From CAVQJU01 sp963712905 (GTDB taxonomy: Bacteria; Acidobacteriota; Vicinamibacteria; Vicinamibacterales; CAVVIG01), in contig CAVQJU010000010.1 in NCBI GenBank assembly GCA_963712905.1, positions 248,001-312,000 of the forward strand: a DNA stretch of 64,000 nt. Reading direction: 5' to 3'. The translations under genes were made by a program, and so were the position numbers. The notes beneath the pieces were generated by a model. The model ran no database searches and had not been told where the DNA came from. It was given only the letters and a program-made list of their open reading frames with translations. Positions 1 through 8,540 of the stretch are shown here, piece after piece. Position 1 is the first letter of the stretch. Each line of letters starts with the position of its first letter.

Positions 1-525
1 GCGGCGGCGGTCGCGGCGCCGAAGCTGACGCCGGTGATCCGGTTTCCGCCGGCGTCGAAGAGATTCACCGCATCGCCGCTGGTGCTCAGGCCCACGCCGG
101 AACCGCCGTAGGTGCCGATCGTGAGACCGGCGGGGACGTTGCTGCCGAACCAGGCCGTCGCGAAAGCGCTGATGTTGACGGGGACCGTGCTGTCGATGAA
201 GACGACGGACTGCCCCGGGGCGATGCTGGCGACGCCGCTGAGCGGCGACCGCCGAGGCGAAGGCGTTCGAGTTGTCGTCCATCTTCCAGCCGGTGATGTC
301 CACGGCGCTCGTGCCGGTGTTCGTCACCTCGAACCAGTCGGCGGCATAGGTGCCGTTGCCGCTGCCGGCGGGATGCACCTCGGAGATGAAGACGGCGGGG
401 GCCGATGCCGCGGACATGCGGGCGGGCGCCGAATTCATGACCGCCAGGGTCAGCACCACACCGCCTAGGGCCAGACGTCTGCCCGTATTGACGAACCTAG
501 TCATTTTTCCACGCACGGCTCTCAT
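1..525 (-). CDS. Secreted lamin-tail-domain protein, partial and frameshifted
   Basis: The gene starts at an ATG with AGGAG seven bases upstream and runs off the left edge. It has a basic N-terminus, a hydrophobic signal segment (GGVVLTLAVM) and then a lamin-tail-type beta sandwich: FISEVHPAGSGNGTYAADWF, then DITGWKMDDNSNAF. After about residue 94 the frame shifts near 243-248; removing one C restores LSGVASIAPGQSVVFIDS and the rest of the fold to the edge. Such domains are usually found in exported or surface-bound proteins. The C-terminus is missing, so any partner domain is unknown. The single-base break is probably a sequence error, though a real pseudogene cannot be excluded. Confidence 0.6.
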   Translation of the reverse strand, partial: MRAVRGKMTRFVNTGRRLALGGVVLTLAVMNSAPARMSAASAPAVFISEVHPAGSGNGTYAADWFEVTNTGTSAVDITGWKMDDNSNAFASAVAAQRRRQHRPGAVRRLHRQHGPRQHQRFRDGLVRQQRPRRSHDRHLRRFRRGPEHQRRCGESLRRRRKPDHRRQLRRRDRRR

Positions 526-700
526 GAGCGCTCCTGGGATCGCGGACGACGGGAAGATGGCGACGGGCGTGCGGAAAGGAATGGCCGGGGTGAAGGCACA
601 CGCTGTCAGGTGCGAGTGTGTCCTAGTGACGTAACTCGTCTGTTAACCCGACGTAAACATCAGGTGAACGGGACGCGGAGGCCCGTCAACGCCCGTCGCT

Positions 701-721
701 GATCACCGATCACCGATCACT
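701..721. repeat. Three tandem heptamers
   Basis: Two copies of GATCACC are followed by GATCACT, and the next seven bases (GATTGAC) are a weaker fourth copy. The repeat covers the stop codon of the ornithine decarboxylase gene. The rest of 526-716 holds nothing else I can identify. Confidence 0.6.
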
Positions 722-1850
722 GATTGACGTGAACGACGCGGGCCGGCGGGAAGCCGTTGAAGGACGTGCTGCTGGCGGCGGAGTAAGCACCGATGTTCGG
801 GGCATAGAGCAGGTCGCCGAGGCCCAGGTCCGGCAGGTGCTCGGCCAGGCTGATCGTGTCGAGGGCGTCACAGGTGGGGCCGAAGACGGAGCAGATCTGC
901 ACCGGTCCCTTCTTGAAGCTCTTCAACGGGTACTGGCAGTGGTCGAAGATCACGCCGCTGAACGTGTGGTACACGCCGTCGTCGACGTAGTAACAGAGCT
1001 TCCCCTCGCGAACCGCCTTGCCGATGATTTTCGAGATCGCGGTCGCGGCCGACGCGACCAGGAACCGGCCGGGTTCCGCGAGAATCTCGATGGGCGGCGG
1101 GAACAGGCGATCCAGTTCGGGATTGATCGCTTTCGCCAGCGTCTTGAACGCCGGGATGGTGGAATCGTAGTGAGCCGGAAACCCGCCGCCGATGTCGAGC
1201 AGCTTCAGCTCGAAGCCGCGTGATTTGGCCTCGGCGAACACCTCCGCGCTGAGGTGCAGCGCCTGGATGTAGTTCTGGACGTTCGTGCACTGGCTGCCGA
1301 CGTGGAAGCTCAGGCCTTCGACCTCGAGCTTGTTGTTCCTGGCAAACGCGATCAGGTCCACCGCCTCGCCCGGCAGCGCGCCGAACTTGCTCGAGAGCTC
1401 GACCATCGAGCCGGTGTTGGGCACCCGCAGCCGGAGCACGAGGCCGGCGCGCGGCGCATGCTTCGCGATCTTGAGCACTTCCTCGTAGTTGTCGTACGTC
1501 ACGAGCGGCTTGTACGGGTCCAGTTGCTCGAGCGTCTCGGTGGCCTTGATGGGGTTGGCGTAGATGATCCGATCCCAGATGAACGCCTGCCGCTCCTCTT
1601 CCGGCAGGTCCTTGACGTTCTCGTGCACCGTGAGGAACTCGGCGAGGCTCGCCACGTCGAAGCTCCCGCCCGCCTCGTAGAACGTCTGTACGATCTCCGG
1701 CGCGCTGTTGGCTTTGACGGCGTAGTAGACCTGCACGCGCGGCAGATATTTCCGGAACTGTCCGTAATTCTCGCGCAGGGCCTTGTGATCGACGATGACG
1801 ACCGGCGTGCCGTGCGTCTTGGCGAGGCGAAGCAGGGTTTTTTCGTCCAT
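717..1850 (-). CDS. Ornithine decarboxylase (fold-type III, PLP-dependent)
   Basis: A 377-residue alanine-racemase-fold decarboxylase predicted to convert ornithine to putrescine. Visible landmarks are the PLP lysine in YYAVKANS (K46), HVGSQC (about 184-188), the phosphate-binding GGGFP (221-225), EPGRF (259-263), and GPTCDALD with the active-site cysteine at 327. The CDxxD motif marks ornithine decarboxylases; diaminopimelate decarboxylases carry a different CESGD-type sequence. It is the last gene of a minus-strand operon, 108 bases after a homospermidine synthase, so putrescine is probably used directly by the upstream gene products. A wider specificity including lysine cannot be ruled out from sequence alone. 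Confidence 0.85.
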   Translation of the reverse strand: MDEKTLLRLAKTHGTPVVIVDHKALRENYGQFRKYLPRVQVYYAVKANSAPEIVQTFYEAGGSFDVASLAEFLTVHENVKDLPEEERQAFIWDRIIYANPIKATETLEQLDPYKPLVTYDNYEEVLKIAKHAPRAGLVLRLRVPNTGSMVELSSKFGALPGEAVDLIAFARNNKLEVEGLSFHVGSQCTNVQNYIQALHLSAEVFAEAKSRGFELKLLDIGGGFPAHYDSTIPAFKTLAKAINPELDRLFPPPIEILAEPGRFLVASAATAISKIIGKAVREGKLCYYVDDGVYHTFSGVIFDHCQYPLKSFKKGPVQICSVFGPTCDALDTISLAEHLPDLGLGDLLYAPNIGAYSAASSTSFNGFPPARVVHVNQ

Positions 1851-1958
1851 TTAGCGGCCTGTCCTTCCCGCCCTATCGGCGGCCGCTCCGTTGTCGCGGC
1901 CGCCAGGTCGCCGACAAGGCTGGTGGTGCGCGGTACTCTTCCAGTTGACTCGCACCAT

Positions 1959-3419
1959 TTAGTCGCCCTCGGTGATCAGGAAGTTCTTGAACTGCCACAC
2001 ATCCGTCTGATCGAGCTGCGGCCGGTTGAACGTGTCGAACGCGTTCGTGTAGTGCTTGAGCGGATTCCAGTCGGACGCGACGGACACGAACGCGCCGAGA
2101 TACGGCTTGCTGATGCCCAGGATGTAGTCGTGCGGCAGGTCGTCCGGCACGCACACGCCCCGGCGCGGGTTGTCGAGCATCCACATGCAGGCGGCCACGA
2201 CCGAGATGGCGACCTGCATCGTGGTAGCGTTCTGATGCGGCACGAGGCGGCGCGATTCCTCGATCGAGAGATCCGACCCGCACCACCACGACTGATACGG
2301 GTGCCCCATGATGAAGGCGCCCAGGATGTCGGCGCCGCTCGTGATTTCGTCGGTCATGATGCGCACGCGCGACTGCAATCGGTAGTCGAGCCCGCGAAGC
2401 TCATGGAACGACGCGATCGCGGAGTCGCACGGACAGTACGCGTAGTGCACCGTCGGACGATAGACGGCCTTTCCATCCTCCCACACGGTCAGCTTCTCGG
2501 TGATCGTGAACGACTCGCCGTGGCGGACGACCATGCCGAGGATGTGGTGATTCGGCGGCACCCAGCTGGCCACGAACGTGTTGATGCCCATCCGCGCCAG
2601 GCAGATCTGGCTCTTCGGACCGGAGGCGTGCTCGAACGCCAGCGCCGGCAGTTCCTTCTCGTGAGTGCCCCATCCCATCTCGGCGGTGGTGGTGCCCTCT
2701 TCGCGGAAGCCTTCGACGCTCCACGTGTTCACGAACTCGTCCACTTCCTTCGGGCGATCCGTAATTTGCGTGTCGCGTTCGCTGCAGTGAATGACCTTCA
2801 CGCCGAGCTCGCGGGCGAGATGGTTGAACTCCTGGGCCTTTGCGTGGTGCGCGACCTTCTCCGCCTGCGCGCCGGCGAACTTCCGCTCGGCCAGCGCCCG
2901 GTCGGCGATGTCCAGGAGGCCCTGTTTGGTGAAGTGGCTGATCAGGCCCGGGTTGGCGCCGTGCTCCAGCACGGCGGTCGGCCCGGGTTCCTTCCAGCCG
3001 GCCACCATCCGGCGCAGGTTCATGTGACGCCAGTAGAGCGTCCGCTCGGTCGGGTGCTTGTTGCCGGCCCCGGCGTACGGGTCCCAGAGCTCCACCGACG
3101 TGTTGAGGTACAGGACGCCGTGGTCGTGGCACCACTGAACGATCTCGCCGCAGTCGATGTTCCAGGCGAGATCGACGAGGAGATCGCCGGCCGACAGGTG
3201 TTCGGCGAGGAGCGTGTTCAGGTTCTCGGGCGTCACCTTCTTCTGCACGAAGCGCATGCCCTGTTCGATCCACGGCTTCAGCGCTGCGTGATCGGGCTCG
3301 AACTCCATGATCGTGATCTGCGACGGCTTCACGTTGATGTGTTTCACCAGGATCGGCAGCGTGCACCTGGCCACGAAGCCAAAGCCCACGAACAGGATGC
3401 GATTCGAAAACGTCTGCAT
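1959..3419 (-). CDS. Homospermidine synthase, paralogue B
   Basis: A 486-residue saccharopine-dehydrogenase-like enzyme that joins two putrescines (or putrescine and spermidine) into sym-homospermidine with NAD as redox carrier. The N-terminal Rossmann motif is VGFGFVARCTLP (residues 11-22). Family signatures follow in order: TAVLEHGANPGLISHF, HCSERDTQ, NTWSVEGF, AEMGWGTHEKE, YRPTVHYAYCPCD, and a C-terminal QNATTMQV. Length matches bacterial homospermidine synthases. It starts two bases after the acetylglutamate synthase stop, so the two are probably translationally coupled. Paralogue A lies two genes upstream with all the same signatures; having two copies in one operon is unusual. Confidence 0.88.
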   Translation of the reverse strand: MQTFSNRILFVGFGFVARCTLPILVKHINVKPSQITIMEFEPDHAALKPWIEQGMRFVQKKVTPENLNTLLAEHLSAGDLLVDLAWNIDCGEIVQWCHDHGVLYLNTSVELWDPYAGAGNKHPTERTLYWRHMNLRRMVAGWKEPGPTAVLEHGANPGLISHFTKQGLLDIADRALAERKFAGAQAEKVAHHAKAQEFNHLARELGVKVIHCSERDTQITDRPKEVDEFVNTWSVEGFREEGTTTAEMGWGTHEKELPALAFEHASGPKSQICLARMGINTFVASWVPPNHHILGMVVRHGESFTITEKLTVWEDGKAVYRPTVHYAYCPCDSAIASFHELRGLDYRLQSRVRIMTDEITSGADILGAFIMGHPYQSWWCGSDLSIEESRRLVPHQNATTMQVAISVVAACMWMLDNPRRGVCVPDDLPHDYILGISKPYLGAFVSVASDWNPLKHYTNAFDTFNRPQLDQTDVWQFKNFLITEGD

Positions 3420-3421
3420 GG

Positions 3422-4702
3422 TCAGTTGAGTTTCTTCACGAGCACCTTGGAATTCCGGCCGCTCTGCTCGTACTTCTCGCGGCGGGCGGACGGCAGGTCG
3501 TCAGGCGTGCCCTGGACGAATCCGGCCTTGGACTGGAAATATGTGAACGCCTGCGTCGAGAGCGCCAGCAGCTCGCGCAGGCCCAGCTCGCGGGCCCGGC
3601 TCTCCACGTACTGAATCAGCTTGCGCCCGATGCCCTGGTTCTCGTGAGCCGAGCTGACGTACAGGCTGGCGATCTCGCCCTGGTTCGCCTCGGGGTACAC
3701 GTGCAGGGCGACGCACGCGACCGGATTCTTGTCGATTTCGAAGATGAAGTAGTCGCCGAGGCTCTTCTCGATTGTCGCCTTCGTCCGCTTCACGAGCTCC
3801 TCGGCTTCGACTGCCTCCCGGGTGAGCATCTGGATCGCCCGCGCGTCCTTCTTCTTGGCGGGGCGGATGTGCTCGTACTCGTTCGCGTAGATCAGCGTGC
3901 CGAGGCCGTGGTTGGAGAACACCTCGCCGAGCAGGCCTTCGTCCAGCGTGCCGTTGATGACGTGCACGCGCGGGACGCCGGCGTTGCACCCGGCGACCGC
4001 GTGCTGTGCCTTCGAGAGCATGTCGCCGGGAAACCCCGCGGGATCGAGCTGCACCATCTTGGCGAGATCGGCCACGAGCATCTGCCGGATCAGGTCTCCC
4101 CGACGAATCAGGCCGTCCTTCGACGTCACGTAAATCAGCTTGATCGCCTTCAACTGCTCGGCGACGGCCACGGCCACGCCGTCCGAGTTCACTCGGTAGG
4201 TTCTCCCGTCCCCGTCGAAGCCGAGCGGCGGGATCACGGGCACGACACCCTGCGACAGCAGCGACTGCAGGAGCTCGGCGTCGACGCGTTCCACCTTGCC
4301 GGTGAACAGCTGATCGACGCCCTGGATGATCCCGACCGGGTGCGCGATGATCACGTTGGTCGTGGCGGCGCGCAGATCGTTGGCCGACAGGCCTTCCAGA
4401 ATCTCGTGGGTCAGCCGGTTCGCGGCGGCGAGCGCAAGGTCGAGCGTCACCGCGTCGGTCACGCCGGTGCCGTCGAGATCCGAGGCCTTGACGCCGCGTT
4501 CCTCGGCGAGCGCCTTGATCTGGGCCGCCGCCCCGTGGACCAGCACGATGCGGATGTTCAGGGACCAGAGCAGCGCGACGTCGAGCAGCAACGTCACGAA
4601 GTTCTCGTCCGTGACGATCGCGCCGTCAATCGCGAGGATGAACGTTTTTTCGCGGAACTGCGGAATGTACTGCAGGATGCCCCGCAGATCGGTCAGCTTC
4701 AC
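3422..4702 (-). CDS. argA: Amino-acid N-acetyltransferase (N-acetylglutamate synthase, ArgA type)
   Basis: A 426-residue fusion of an amino-acid-kinase fold (about residues 1-275) and a GNAT domain (about 285-426), the layout of classical ArgA. Kinase-fold landmarks are LAIDGAIVTDENF, VLVHGAAAQIK and GTGVTDAVTLDLA. In the GNAT part IASLYVSSAHENQGIGRKLI supplies the acetyl-CoA loop, and the C-terminal GRNSKVLVKKL resembles the ArgA end. The reaction is glutamate plus acetyl-CoA to N-acetylglutamate, the first step towards ornithine. It sits between two homospermidine synthase genes in the same operon (13-base and 2-base gaps), which ties ornithine supply to polyamine formation. Acetylation of another amine is a less likely alternative. 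Confidence 0.85.
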   Translation of the reverse strand: MKLTDLRGILQYIPQFREKTFILAIDGAIVTDENFVTLLLDVALLWSLNIRIVLVHGAAAQIKALAEERGVKASDLDGTGVTDAVTLDLALAAANRLTHEILEGLSANDLRAATTNVIIAHPVGIIQGVDQLFTGKVERVDAELLQSLLSQGVVPVIPPLGFDGDGRTYRVNSDGVAVAVAEQLKAIKLIYVTSKDGLIRRGDLIRQMLVADLAKMVQLDPAGFPGDMLSKAQHAVAGCNAGVPRVHVINGTLDEGLLGEVFSNHGLGTLIYANEYEHIRPAKKKDARAIQMLTREAVEAEELVKRTKATIEKSLGDYFIFEIDKNPVACVALHVYPEANQGEIASLYVSSAHENQGIGRKLIQYVESRARELGLRELLALSTQAFTYFQSKAGFVQGTPDDLPSARREKYEQSGRNSKVLVKKLN

Positions 4703-4715
4703 GAGCCTGGTCTCG

Positions 4716-6233
4716 TCACGGTTCCACCGCGAAGCTGGCGAACTGCCAGAGGTCGTCTTCGCTCACGGCCGGCGCGCCCCACTTCGCGAACAGCTGCGAA
4801 CGGCTCTCGAGGGGCGTCCACGTCGAGCGCACCGAAGGACACGGGCCGAGGTAGGGACCCGCCACGTCGAGAATCTCCTTGTGCGGCAGCTGATCCGGCA
4901 CGAGGATGCCCTTGCTCGGGTTGCCGATCATGTAGACCAGCCCGCCCAGCACGGCGGCGGCGACCTGCAGAGTCGTCGCGTTCTGACCCGGCACCAGCTT
5001 CCGCGCTTCGTGGATGTCCAGCTGCGAGCCCGTCCAGTAGGTCGTGAGCCCATGGCCCATCAGCAGCACGCCGAGCTCGTCGATGCCGCTCGTGATCTCG
5101 TCGGACATGATCCGGAGCGTCGGCTGCAGCTGGTAGTTCCGCATCGTCAGCTCGTACAGGCTGAGGATGGCGTTGTCGCAGGGCATGTACGCGTAGTGCA
5201 CGGTCGGACGATAGACCGCGCGGCGTCCCTCGATGGTGTCTTCCCACACAGTCAGGTGGTCGCTGATGGTGAACGACTCGGCGTGACGCACCACCATCCC
5301 GATGATGGGCCCGCCCTCGGGAACCCAGGAGTGGACGTACGTTCGAATGCCGGGCTGGGCCAGAAAGATCTGGTTGCCGGGACCGCCGATGGGCGTGTGC
5401 GCGTTCCTCGGCAGGCGGCGCTCGTGCGTCCCCCATCCCAGTTCGGCCGGCGCCGTGCCTTCCTCGTAGAAGCCCTCGATGGACCACGTGTTCACGAACT
5501 CGTTGACGGCCTTGGGCCGGGAGGAAACCTGCGTGTCCCGTTCGGCGATGTGGATGACCTTGGTGCCGGTCGCCTGGCTGAGCCGCGCGAACGAACCTTC
5601 GGCCTCGCTCCCCGCGGCGGCAATCAGCTTCTCGAACGCCACCCGGTTCACGCCGGTGGCCGCAGGCAGGCCGCCTTCGAGCATCCCCGTGCCGATTTCG
5701 AGCAGCGCCCGCTTCGTGAAGTGGCTCACGAGGCCGGGGTTCGCCCCGTGGTCCATGATGGCGGTCGCCGTGGGCTTGCCGCCCGAGTTGAGCCGATCCC
5801 GCAGCAACCGGATCCGCATCTGCCGGGAATACAGGCTGCGCTCGTAGGGCGACTTGTTCAGGATGTCGCCGTACGGATCCCACTCCTCGAGCGACGTGTT
5901 GATGTAGGTGACGCGATGCTCGGCGCACCACGTCAGCATGTCGAACGTCTCGACGTTCCACGACAGGTCGACGATGGCGTCGCCCGCGCCCACGAGGCTG
6001 CCGAGCAGCGCGGCAAAATTGTCCGGCGTCAGCCGCTCGCGCTTGAACGCAACGCCCGCCTGCAGCGAATCCGCGATTCTGGGGCGCACGTCCTCGAAAT
6101 CCATCACCGTGATGCGATCGGCCGGCATGTCCAGGTGCCGGCGCACCAGGGGCAGCGTGCACTGGCCCACCGATCCACAGCCGAGCATCAGGATGCGTCC
6201 GCCGAAAGGAGTCCGCTTCGCGAGTGACGTCAT
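4716..6233 (-). CDS. Homospermidine synthase, paralogue A
   Basis: A 505-residue homospermidine synthase, first gene of the polyamine operon. The Rossmann loop is LGCGSVGQCTLP (about residues 17-28). It carries IMDHGANPGLVSHFTKRAL, HIAERDTQ, NTWSIEGFYEEG, AELGWGTHE, YRPTVHYAYMPCDNA, ITSGIDELGVLLMGHG and QNATTLQV. It keeps the same signatures as paralogue B but differs through much of the sequence, so the duplication is old. An insert near residues 199-211 (GSEAEGSFARLSQ) is absent from paralogue B. GAGG lies about ten bases before the ATG, and a sigma-70-like promoter lies about 75 bases upstream. Confidence 0.87.
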   Translation of the reverse strand: MTSLAKRTPFGGRILMLGCGSVGQCTLPLVRRHLDMPADRITVMDFEDVRPRIADSLQAGVAFKRERLTPDNFAALLGSLVGAGDAIVDLSWNVETFDMLTWCAEHRVTYINTSLEEWDPYGDILNKSPYERSLYSRQMRIRLLRDRLNSGGKPTATAIMDHGANPGLVSHFTKRALLEIGTGMLEGGLPAATGVNRVAFEKLIAAAGSEAEGSFARLSQATGTKVIHIAERDTQVSSRPKAVNEFVNTWSIEGFYEEGTAPAELGWGTHERRLPRNAHTPIGGPGNQIFLAQPGIRTYVHSWVPEGGPIIGMVVRHAESFTISDHLTVWEDTIEGRRAVYRPTVHYAYMPCDNAILSLYELTMRNYQLQPTLRIMSDEITSGIDELGVLLMGHGLTTYWTGSQLDIHEARKLVPGQNATTLQVAAAVLGGLVYMIGNPSKGILVPDQLPHKEILDVAGPYLGPCPSVRSTWTPLESRSQLFAKWGAPAVSEDDLWQFASFAVEP

Positions 6234-6306
6234 GTCGGGTGCTACCTCACCGCCAGCTGTCAGCGTTGTGTACGGTCACCAGTTCCGGTCGTGGCACAGA
6301 AGGCGG

Positions 6307-6335
6307 ATTGTAACAAGTCTGACAGGGCGCGTAAA
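6307..6335 (-). promoter_or_regulatory. Promoter of the polyamine operon
   Basis: On the minus strand a -35 TTTACG (6330-6335) and a -10 TACAAT (6307-6312) are separated by exactly 17 bases. The leader to the first ATG is about 65 bases and includes GAGG. No other good promoter is seen before the next three genes, so one transcript is likely. Confidence 0.5.
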
Positions 6336-6413
6336 ACCCCGCGGCGCAGAAAAATCCCGCGAACCGCCTGAAGGAGGGAGTAACGGAAGTGTGTCGGTGT
6401 CGGCCGCCGCGAA

Positions 6414-6798
6414 TCAGTCGGTCCGCTCGCCCGCCGAGGGCACGACCCTGATTTCCTGAATCACCGACGCGGAGCGGTGACCGTTCTCATCCCGGAGCAT
6501 GCCCTGCACCGTGTAGCTGCCGCCCGGAAGGCTGGGGAACTCGACCACGAGCAGGCGCGGGGCGCGTTCGCCGTCCAGTTGGATCTCGCTGCTCCGGTAG
6601 TAGGCGCCGGAGTCCGCGATGACGTTCAGCACGCGGTTGTCCGCGGCCGGCTCGACGCCCACGCGCACGCGGATGGTCGCCGGCGCCATCCGACGGCGTG
6701 ACCACCATCGTGAGGCGCTCGCCGGCGCCGAGCCCGCCTCCGGCCGATCCGGCGAGGAGGAATGTCACGGCCGCCAACCGGATACGCTGTTTCATCAT
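6414..6798 (-). CDS. Small secreted protein, frameshifted
   Basis: The N-terminus (MMKQRIRLAAVTFLLAGSAG) is a signal peptide followed by GERLTMVVTPS. The frame then breaks at 6690-6691; dropping one G gives VTPSMAPATIRVRVGVEPAA and the rest reads through to GERTD at 6414. The restored protein is about 128 residues: signal peptide plus one beta-sandwich domain (SSEIQLDGERAPRLLVVEF, SYTVQGMLRDENG). I do not recognise a named family. A promoter, TTTCCA-17-TACAAT at 6842-6870, lies 43 bases upstream. The break is probably a one-base sequence error because both halves are otherwise intact. Confidence 0.6.
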
Positions 6799-6841
6799 GA
6801 GCCCGCCAGCCTCTGTCCACGCCCTGCGCGCACGTAGACAA

Positions 6842-6880
6842 ATTGTAAGACGTGACTCTGCAAGTGGAAAGTTGCTTACA
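6842..6880 (-). promoter_or_regulatory. Promoter and inverted repeat in a divergent region
   Basis: On the minus strand TTTCCA (6865-6870), 17 bases, then TACAAT (6842-6847) drives the small secreted protein. TGTAAG at 6844-6849 is repeated in inverted form as CTTACA at 6875-6880, with a second short pair GCAA/TTGC between them. The region also lies upstream of the plus-strand gene at 6970. Confidence 0.4.
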
Positions 6881-6969
6881 TTTCAGTATATTCCGGCTCC
6901 GGGCCGACGGAATTTGTCCCGTGCCCGATCGCGACGGCCCTGGCCGGGCTTGTGGGAAACTGAAACTCT

Positions 6970-7320
6970 ATGATCGCAATCATGTGGCAATTCGAGATCA
7001 AGAAGGGACGCGAGACAGAATTCGAAGAGATGTACGGCGTCGAGGGGGACTGGACCGCTATCAATCGCCTCACGCGGTCCTATCTCGGCAGCTCCTTCCT
7101 TCGTGATCAGAATCTCCCGTCCCGCTACGTCCTCATCGAGTACTGGAGCGAGATGCTGGTGTACGAACAGCACCGGTCGTATCGCTCGGCCGCTCTGGAC
7201 GCTTTCGACATCCGCCGTTCCATCGTGGTCGAAAAAGTCGAGCCGCTGGGCATCTTCACGGCGCTCGACGTTCCCGATCGCACCGGTCCCACGTGGTCGC
7301 AGCGCGGGCCCGCCGGCTGA
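6970..7320 (+). CDS. Antibiotic-biosynthesis-monooxygenase-like (ABM) dimeric barrel protein
   Basis: A 116-residue protein beginning MIAIMWQFEIKKGRETEFEE, the usual first strand and helix of ABM-type dimeric alpha-beta barrels. It continues with SSFLRDQNLPSRYVLIEYW and SYRSAALDAFD. Proteins of this fold are either small cofactor-free oxygenases or simple sensors; nothing here shows which. The last 20 residues are a tail rich in Pro and Gly. No Shine-Dalgarno sequence precedes the ATG. It is transcribed away from the small secreted protein and has no obvious operon partner. Confidence 0.6.
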   Translation: MIAIMWQFEIKKGRETEFEEMYGVEGDWTAINRLTRSYLGSSFLRDQNLPSRYVLIEYWSEMLVYEQHRSYRSAALDAFDIRRSIVVEKVEPLGIFTALDVPDRTGPTWSQRGPAG

Positions 7321-7355
7321 CGGTTTTCTTATTGCGGCGGGTCATACTCGATCGC

Positions 7356-8126
7356 ATGCCACGGATCATTCGCCGCACACACCGAATGCGCGCGCGCCCT
7401 GGCGTCGTTGGCGTCGCCGGGGCCCTGCTCCTGACCGTCGCGTCGGCCGTGCGCGCGCAAGAGCCGCAACAAAAGCCGCAGCCTGAGCCCCCGCCGTCGC
7501 AGTCGTCGGGCGACGAGCAGCCTCCCGCGGCCGATGCGTCCCCTGACTCGAAGAATCGCATCTTCGGCGTCATGCCGAACTACACCACCGTCGAAGGGTT
7601 TGGAACGGTCGAGCCCATCACCACCGCGCAGTCGTTCAAGATGGCGGCGCTCGACTCGTTCGATCCCTTCGTCTACCCGCTCTTCGGGTTCATCGCGGCC
7701 ACGGCCCAGGTGCAGAACGAGCCCGCGTCGTGGGGCCACGACTGGCCGGGCTACGCCAAGCGCTACGGCCTGGCGTTCGCCGACAACACGATGTGCAGCC
7801 TGATCACGACCGGGCTGATGCCCAGCCTGTTGAAACAGGACCCGCGCTACTACCAGGGGCGCGCGACCGGATTCTTCCCCCGTCTCGCCTACGCCGCAAG
7901 CCGCAGCGTCGTCACGAAGTCCAGGGCCGGCCACCCGCAGTTCAACCTCTCCGAAATCGGCGGCACCTTCATCGTCGCGGGCGTCTCGAACGTGTACTAC
8001 CCGCCGGAAGAGCGCAACAGGAATGCCACGCTCGAGCGCTGGGGCACGCAGGCGATGTGGGACACGGTGGCCAACGAGCTGAAGGAATTCTGGCCCGATA
8101 TGCGGCGGATGCTGCACGGCCTCTGA
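7356..8126 (+). CDS. Conserved secreted protein of unknown function
   Basis: A 256-residue exported protein. I chose the ATG at 7356 because it puts a twin-basic N-terminus directly before a hydrophobic signal segment (GVVGVAGALLLTVASAVRAQ) with an Ala-x-Ala-type cleavage site; longer versions add only low-complexity sequence. A Gln/Pro linker follows, then a compact domain with FGVMPNYTTVEG, DNTMCSLITTGLMPSLLKQD, PRYYQG and GVSNVYYPP. Similar proteins are common in Acidobacteriota, but I know of no function. CATACT ends seven bases before the ATG and could act as a -10 for a leaderless transcript. Confidence 0.6.
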   Translation: MPRIIRRTHRMRARPGVVGVAGALLLTVASAVRAQEPQQKPQPEPPPSQSSGDEQPPAADASPDSKNRIFGVMPNYTTVEGFGTVEPITTAQSFKMAALDSFDPFVYPLFGFIAATAQVQNEPASWGHDWPGYAKRYGLAFADNTMCSLITTGLMPSLLKQDPRYYQGRATGFFPRLAYAASRSVVTKSRAGHPQFNLSEIGGTFIVAGVSNVYYPPEERNRNATLERWGTQAMWDTVANELKEFWPDMRRMLHGL

Positions 8127-8140
8127 CCCCGGGAACAAGC

Positions 8141-8178
8141 CGTAGACGGCCTACGTCTAAGGCCGTAGACTGTCTACG
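8141..8178 (+). promoter_or_regulatory. PadR promoter with two operator copies
   Basis: A perfect 7-1-7 palindrome, CGTAGACTGTCTACG, lies at 8164-8178, three bases before the padR-type ATG. A second, imperfect copy (CGTAGAC at 8141-8147 with TACGTCTA at 8152-8159) lies upstream. TAGACG (8143-8148), 17 bases, TAGACT (8166-8171) can serve as -35 and -10, so both operator copies overlap the promoter. There is no Shine-Dalgarno sequence, which suggests a leaderless mRNA and autorepression. Confidence 0.55.
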
Positions 8179-8181
8179 ACT

Positions 8182-8538
8182 ATGGCCAAACGCCCCGACG
8201 AACCGCGCCTGGAGCTCCTCCAGGGCACCCTCGACATGCTCATCCTCCGGACCCTGCAGTGGGGCCCGCAACACGGCCACGGCATCGGCCAGGCGATCCG
8301 CGCGCAGTCCGACGGCCTGCTCAGGGTCGAAACCGGCTCCCTCTACCCCGCGCTCCACCGCCTCGAGAAGCGCGGATGGCTCAAGTCCGAGTGGGACGTC
8401 AGCGAGGCGAACCAGAAGGCCAAGTACTACCGGCTGACGGCGGCCGGCAAGAGTCAGCTGTCGCGCGAGCAGGACCGGTGGTCGCAGCTCGTGAACGCGA
8501 TCGGACGCGTCATGAACCCGGCGGGCAGCAAGGGCTAG
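8182..8538 (+). CDS. PadR-family transcriptional regulator
   Basis: A 118-residue winged-helix repressor. LELLQGTLDMLILRTLQWGP opens the domain, RVETGSLYPALHRLEKRGWL is the recognition helix and wing, and KAKYYRLTAAGKSQL completes it. It ends two bases before an ADOP-type ABC permease gene, so the pair forms an operon. This pairing is common in Acidobacteriota, where the regulator is thought to repress its own operon. The palindrome just before the start codon is a plausible binding site. The ligand is unknown. Confidence 0.85.
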   Translation: MAKRPDEPRLELLQGTLDMLILRTLQWGPQHGHGIGQAIRAQSDGLLRVETGSLYPALHRLEKRGWLKSEWDVSEANQKAKYYRLTAAGKSQLSREQDRWSQLVNAIGRVMNPAGSKG

Positions 8539-8540
8539 GC

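Noticed and set aside
1254..3614. 786-codon plus-strand open frame
   Set aside because: It mirrors the homospermidine synthase and decarboxylase genes, with the Arg/His-rich composition of an antisense shadow in high-GC DNA.
4326..6227. 633-codon plus-strand open frame
   Set aside because: Antisense shadow of argA and homospermidine synthase A; no domain and no ribosome site.
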